Below, piece by piece: positions 59,974 to 64,000 of a DNA stretch of 64,000 nt. The stretch's first letter is position 1; every line of letters begins with the position of its first letter. The position numbers and the translations under genes were made by a program. Below the pieces are notes generated by a model that did no database searches, was not told the DNA's origin, and worked only from the letters and a program-made list of their open reading frames with translations. Source of the DNA: Paracoccus liaowanqingii (GTDB taxonomy: Bacteria > Pseudomonadota > Alphaproteobacteria > Rhodobacterales > Rhodobacteraceae); NCBI RefSeq assembly GCF_004683865.2, contig NZ_CP038439.1:2110001-2174000 (forward strand), read 5' to 3'.

Positions 59974-61212
59974 GGCACCTCGAAGAATTGCCTGACCCGT
60001 CTTGCTGCGGTATGAGTGAGGGTGATCGGCGGCTTGGATTTTGACGATGGCGCAGTTGGGTTTCTTTGATCTTTCGGACCGCTACGCGAGCCTGGACGCC
60101 AAGAGGGACCCACTGGTCGAGATCGACGTTGTCGTGCCGTGGGATGAGTTCCGCCCGACGCTGGAGCGTGTCTGGCGCAAGCCGGATGCAGAGCGCAAGT
60201 CACGTGCCGGGCGCAAACCCATGGATGCCGTGCTGATGTTCAAGACACTGGTGCTGGGCGCGCTTTACAACCTGTCCGACGACCAGATCGAGTATCAGGT
60301 GCGCGACCGTCTGTCGGCCAGGACGGTTTCTGGGCCTGGAGCTCGAGGACCGGGTGCCCGATGCCAAGACGGTCTGGCTCTATCGCGAGGCGTTGGCGCA
60401 GGCAGGCTTGGTGGAGACGCTGTTCAAGCAGTTCGACAGCTATCTGGCGCGACAGGGTTACATCGCGCGGGGCGGGCAGATCCTCGATGCCTCTATTGTC
60501 CCGGTGCCGCGCAACCATAATGCGCGTGATGAAAACAAGGCGATCAAGAACGGTGAGGTGCCCGAAGACTGGGCCGACAAGCCCGCCAAGCGGTCACAGA
60601 AGGACGTTGATGCGCGTTGGACCAAGAAGCACGGGAAATCCCATTACGGCTACAAGAACCATGTGAACATGGACAGCAAGCACAAGCTGGTGCGGCGTTA
60701 CCATGTCAGCGATGCGGCCCTGCACGATAGCCAGGCGGTGGACCACCTGCTGATGCGGGGCAATACCGGCGCGGGGGTCTGGGCTGATCCCGCCTATCGG
60801 TCCGAGGAGATGGAGGCCAGGCTGCGCGCCTTGAAGCTGAAGAGCCACATCCACCGCAAGGGCATGCGCGGCAAGCCGTTGACCGAACAGGCTAAGGGGA
60901 GCAATCGGACCAAATCCTCGGTGCGTGCGCGGGTCGAGCATATCTTTGGCGCGCAAGCCAACGACATGGGCGGCACGCTGGTGCGCACGATCGGCATGGT
61001 TCGGGCGAAGGCCAAAATCGGGATGAAGAACCTGGCTTACAACATGCGGCGCCTTGGTCAGCTGCGCCGCCTGAACCCGTGCCCGGCCTGACCCCGGGGC
61101 ACGGCAATCAGGCCAAGAGGCAGGCGCAGCACCGAAGACCACACAGCACGCAAGGACGCCGACGGGTGACATCATCCCTGCCTCAAGCCGCCCAACCTAT
61201 TATTCGAGGCCG
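59974..61212 (+). mobile_element. IS5-type insertion sequence, frameshifted
   Basis: A 1.2-kb element around a broken transposase gene. The ends are imperfect: CCTCGAAGAAT on the left and, in reverse complement, CCTCGAATAAT on the right. Boundaries are approximate. The right end lies about 20 bp before the phage gene at 61231. Confidence 0.6.
60047..61091 (+). pseudogene. IS5-family transposase with a frameshift
   Basis: The N-terminal part MAQLGFFDLSDRYASLDAKR to YQVRDRLS is in one frame (to about 60318). The rest, from FLGLELEDRVPDAKTVWLYR to RRLNPCPA, is in another. It includes the DDE part, with GGQILDASIVPVPRNHN and YGYKNHVNMD. A one-base excess near 60317-60323 explains the shift. Some IS5 relatives use programmed frameshifting, but this site lacks an obvious slippery sequence. 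Confidence 0.8.
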
Positions 61213-61230
61213 GAAAGCGCAAAAATCGAG

Positions 61231-61530
61231 GTGCCCAGCATTCAAATCGAGCATCGCACCGATGCCGTGAATGACTACGGCACCCCGACCACCACCTGGC
61301 GCCCCTTTGCCAGCGTGCGTGCCGAGCGCATCGACCAGACCACCGAAGAGTTCATGCGCAGCTTTGGCGCCAGTGACGAGGAAGCCGTGGTGTTCCGCAT
61401 CCGGCATCTGGACGGCATCAGCAACGCTGACCGGGTGCTGTGGCGGGGTGAGGCATTCAACATCACCCAAGTGACCCCCATCGGACGCCGCAAGGGCCTC
61501 GACCTGCGCTGCACGAGGCTGACGGAATGA
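61231..61530 (+). CDS. Phage head closure (head-tail adaptor) protein
   Basis: A 99-residue protein from GTG 61231: IQIEHRTDAVNDYGTPTTTW, VRAERIDQTTEEFMRSFGAS and ITQVTPIGRRKGLDLRCTRL, characteristic of the SPP1 gp16/HK97 gp9-type head closure family. The N terminus is short by perhaps five to ten residues against relatives, and the IS5 end lies 20 bp upstream, so an IS may have removed the native start. It overlaps the small terminase gene by 4 bp. Confidence 0.8.
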   Translation: MPSIQIEHRTDAVNDYGTPTTTWRPFASVRAERIDQTTEEFMRSFGASDEEAVVFRIRHLDGISNADRVLWRGEAFNITQVTPIGRRKGLDLRCTRLTE

Positions 61531-61913
61531 AGGGCACCAAACCCCAACTGCGCGAAGCCGATGAACCCGTGACGGAGGCTCAGGCACCCGACTGGCTGGC
61601 CGAGGATGCCCGCGCCGAATGGGACCGCGTGATGCCCGTCCTGACCGAACGCAAGATCCTGACAGATGCCGACCTTGGCAGCCTCGAAAGCTACTGCATC
61701 TGCATCGGGCGGGTGCGGCAGATGGAGGCGGCCATTCAGGTTGAAGCTGAACCCGAGATGATGCTGAAGCTGATCCGGGTGCAGGACAAGGCCATGGCCT
61801 CTGCCCGTCAGCTGGCCGCAGAGATGGGTCTGACGCCTGTCAGCCGGTCCCGCCCCGCGATCCGCGAGGATGGCGACCAGGACAGCACCCCATCGCCTCT
61901 GGACGTGGGGTGA
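61527..61913 (+). CDS. Phage terminase small subunit, P27 family
   Basis: A 128-residue P27-type small terminase that recognises the packaging site. APDWLAEDARAEWDRVMPVL, ADLGSLESYCICIGRVRQME and ASARQLAAEMGLTPVSRSR are the family features. It overlaps the head-closure gene by 4 bp; the large-subunit gene starts 4 bp after its stop. Confidence 0.9.
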   Translation: MKGTKPQLREADEPVTEAQAPDWLAEDARAEWDRVMPVLTERKILTDADLGSLESYCICIGRVRQMEAAIQVEAEPEMMLKLIRVQDKAMASARQLAAEMGLTPVSRSRPAIREDGDQDSTPSPLDVG

Positions 61914-61917
61914 GGTC

Positions 61918-63582
61918 ATGAAAACCATACCCTCGACCTTCCCTGAATGGATCTATGACGGGTCCGAGATCCCTGACCCCTACAGCTATGGTGAGCGGGC
62001 GGTGACCTTCCTGCGCACCCTGCGCCACCCGAAATCGATCCTGCCGAACCGGGCTTTCCAGCTCGATCCCTGGCAAGAGCGGATCGTGCGCCGCATCTAT
62101 GGCCCCCGGCATGAGGACGGCACGCGGATCACCAACACCGTCGCGCTGCTGCTGCCCCGGGGCAATCGCAAGACCTCGCTGGCGGCGGCTCTGGCCCTGC
62201 TGCACACCATCGGCCCTGAGCGCCGGGCGGGCGGTGAAGCCATCTTTGCCGCGGCGGATCGCAAGCAGGCCGGTATCGGCTTCCGCGAGGCCGTGGGCAT
62301 CATTCGCGAAGACAGGCGCATCGTCGCCGCGACTGGCATCTATGACGCGCACAACGCCCCCAAGAAGCTGCTCTATCGCAAGGACGCTTCTTATCTGGAG
62401 GTCATTTCAGGCGATGGCGGGCCGCAGCATGGCCGCACCCCTGCCTTCGTGCTGGCAGATGAAATCCATATCTGGAAGGGCCGCGACCTTTGGGAGGCCC
62501 TGACCACCGGCTTAGAGAAGATCGATGACAGCCTGCTGGTTGTGGCCTCAACTGCCGGGCGGGGTCAGGACACGCTGGCCTTCGACTTCTTCGAGGACGC
62601 CCGCAACGTGGCGCGTGGAAAGGTTGAGGATGACTCGATCCTGCCCATCCTGTTTGAGGCCGACCGCCGCGACGATTGGCAGGACGAGGATCTGTGGCAC
62701 CGCGTGAACCCCGGCTTGCAACACGGCTATCCGAGCCTTGCGGGCTTCCGGCGCCACGCCAAGCGGTCACAGCGCAGCGTGGGCGACAGGCAGTCCTTCA
62801 AGCAGCTCAAGCTGAACATCTGGCTGGATGCCTCGACCGAGCCGCTGGTGGACATGGATGTGTATGACGCCGGGGCCAAGGATTACGACCTCGACACCCT
62901 CAAGGATCAGCCCTGCTGGCTAGCCGTCGATCTGTCTTCGACCAGAGACCTGTCGGTGATCGTGGGTTGCTGGCGGGTTGCCGAGGGTTACGCGGTCAAG
63001 GCGTGGTTCTTCTGCCCTCAGGACACCATCGACAGCAAGAACGATAGCCCGATGCTGGACAGCGAGGACGGCGTCTCCAAGCGCGCTGAGCAGTCTGGGG
63101 CCCCTTATCAGCAATGGCTGGAAGATGGCCTGATCACCGCCACAGTTGGCAACGTGATCGATTACGCCGAGATCGAGAACAAGATTATCGAACTCTGCGA
63201 GGAGTTCAATGTGCAGGAAATCGCCTTCGACCCCTACATGGCCCGCCAGGTGCAGCCGAAGATCCTGGAGGCGGGCTTTCCTGCGGTGGATTTCAGGAAC
63301 GTGCCTTCGCTGATGATGCCCGCTTACATGGAGCTGGAGCGTGCCCTTCTGGGGGGCGAGTTCCACCATGGCGGCAACCCGATCCTGCGTCATTGCTTCG
63401 CCAATGTCGTCGTCGTCAAGCGCAACGATTACGGCCATGTCGTCAAGTTCACCAAACCCAAGCAATGGCTGTCGATCGACGGCGCGGTGGCAGCGGCAAT
63501 GGCCGTATCCCGCGCAGCCGCGAACGAGGGCGGCCTGACCACCAATCAGACATGGTTCACCGAAGACATGTGGACCGCATGA
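61918..63582 (+). CDS. Phage terminase large subunit
   Basis: A 554-residue terminase ATPase/nuclease. The ATPase has a Walker A-type LLLPRGNRKTSLAAALA and Walker B FVLADEIHIW; VVASTAGRGQD follows. The nuclease has AVDLSSTRDLSVIVG and IAFDPYMARQ. The frame is intact. ATG 61918 starts at MKTIPSTFPEW and follows the small-subunit stop by 4 bp. Packaging of a dsDNA phage genome is the family role. Confidence 0.93.
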   Translation: MKTIPSTFPEWIYDGSEIPDPYSYGERAVTFLRTLRHPKSILPNRAFQLDPWQERIVRRIYGPRHEDGTRITNTVALLLPRGNRKTSLAAALALLHTIGPERRAGGEAIFAAADRKQAGIGFREAVGIIREDRRIVAATGIYDAHNAPKKLLYRKDASYLEVISGDGGPQHGRTPAFVLADEIHIWKGRDLWEALTTGLEKIDDSLLVVASTAGRGQDTLAFDFFEDARNVARGKVEDDSILPILFEADRRDDWQDEDLWHRVNPGLQHGYPSLAGFRRHAKRSQRSVGDRQSFKQLKLNIWLDASTEPLVDMDVYDAGAKDYDLDTLKDQPCWLAVDLSSTRDLSVIVGCWRVAEGYAVKAWFFCPQDTIDSKNDSPMLDSEDGVSKRAEQSGAPYQQWLEDGLITATVGNVIDYAEIENKIIELCEEFNVQEIAFDPYMARQVQPKILEAGFPAVDFRNVPSLMMPAYMELERALLGGEFHHGGNPILRHCFANVVVVKRNDYGHVVKFTKPKQWLSIDGAVAAAMAVSRAAANEGGLTTNQTWFTEDMWTA

Positions 63583-63592
63583 GGAGCCAGAG

Positions 63593-64000
63593 ATGAACGC
63601 AGCAGTGGGGGCCGACGAGCGCCTTGTGGTGATGCTGGAAGCCCGGGTGACCGAGTTCGAGCGCCGGATGCGGCAGGCCGAACAGCGCGGCACCAAGACC
63701 TATCAAGGCTTGTCCCGCAATTCCCGGTCGGCCACCCGGCAGATGGAAGCGGACATGATCCGCTCGACCGGCTCGATCAACTGGGCCATCGCCTCGACCA
63801 CGGGGCGCATCGGCACCCTGGCTGCCTCCATGGCAGGCGGGCTGGTGGCCGGCGCAGCGGTGGGCCTGTTTGCAGGCGTCACCGGCAGCATCTCCAACAC
63901 CGTCCGCAGCATGGCCGAGCTTGGCGACGAGGCGAAGCGGGCTGGCATGTCAGCGCAGTCCTTCCAGGAATGGAAGTTCGTGGCCGATCAGAACCGGGTC
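63593..64000 (+). CDS. Phage tail tape-measure-like protein, 3' end beyond window
   Basis: The frame opens at ATG 63593 with GAGGAG upstream and runs off the window after 136 codons. It begins VGADERLVVMLEARVTEFERRM and has a hydrophobic stretch (ASMAGGLVAGAAVGLFAGVT) followed by helical sequence, as in the N termini of tail length tape-measure proteins. It lies 10 bp after the terminase gene. The assignment is moderate because only the start is seen. Confidence 0.6.
   Translation, partial: MNAAVGADERLVVMLEARVTEFERRMRQAEQRGTKTYQGLSRNSRSATRQMEADMIRSTGSINWAIASTTGRIGTLAASMAGGLVAGAAVGLFAGVTGSISNTVRSMAELGDEAKRAGMSAQSFQEWKFVADQNRV

Overview
The window is a GC-rich chromosomal segment that looks like an alphaproteobacterium of the Rhodobacteraceae, most likely Paracoccus or a close relative. 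The evidence is the CtrA/SciP pair, the nrdR-rib-nusB and dnaG-rpoD arrangements, the monomeric NADP-isocitrate dehydrogenase, the codon use and the dense overlapping operons. No species can be named from the sequence alone.

Layout. 0-1.2 kb: the 5' part of a DUF481 outer-membrane protein gene and a 0.5-kb gap. 1.2-10.7 kb: riboflavin synthesis and transcription genes on the minus strand (nrdR, ribD, ribE, an uncharacterised gene, ribB, ribH, nusB). A plus-strand capsule module (kpsS-like, an OPX lipoprotein, kpsC) sits between ribE and ribD. 10.9-18.6 kb: an SDR, yjbQ-rmuC, a BLUF photoreceptor gene overlapping the end of rpoD, dnaG and a TetR regulator. 18.7-25.5 kb: a small lipoprotein, lldD, an acyltransferase, rplY, trmFO-gluQRS, hisI, an IscU-like scaffold and a 31-codon membrane peptide with its own terminator. 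25.5-33.5 kb: recG-ligA, ctrA and sciP with CtrA-box-like sites, mnmA, sufE, a lipoprotein and tRNA-Ser(UGA).

34-42.2 kb: a second, minus-strand Kdo/capsule locus bracketed by kdsD and kdsA. It holds a 1229-residue protein that joins a KpsC-like Kdo-transferase module, a GT2 glycosyltransferase and a sulfotransferase-like domain. With kpsC/kpsS at 4.7-9.3 kb this points to a Kdo-linked, possibly sulfated capsule. kdsB, kdsC and the KpsMTE exporter are not in the window.

42.4-55.6 kb: a segment bounded by 492-bp direct repeats that differ at 5 positions. Each repeat spans the end of a regulator gene and the start of a hemolysin-III gene. The left copy keeps hemolysin III intact and the right copy keeps the regulator intact, as expected of a tandem duplication or an integrated circle. 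Inside are icd, an SDR, a glutamine amidotransferase, a membrane protein plus RDD-FHA protein pair and a cyanate uptake and degradation operon (NrtA/B/D-type transporter, DUF1348 protein, cyanase). The divergent regulator is NtrC-like but lacks the GAFTGA loop.

55.6-61.2 kb: insertion-sequence wreckage: IS3 remnants, a complete-looking IS21-family element, an IS701-like element with several lesions and a frameshifted IS5-type element. 61.2-64 kb: prophage genes (head closure, P27-type small terminase, large terminase, the start of a tape-measure-like gene) running off the end of the window.
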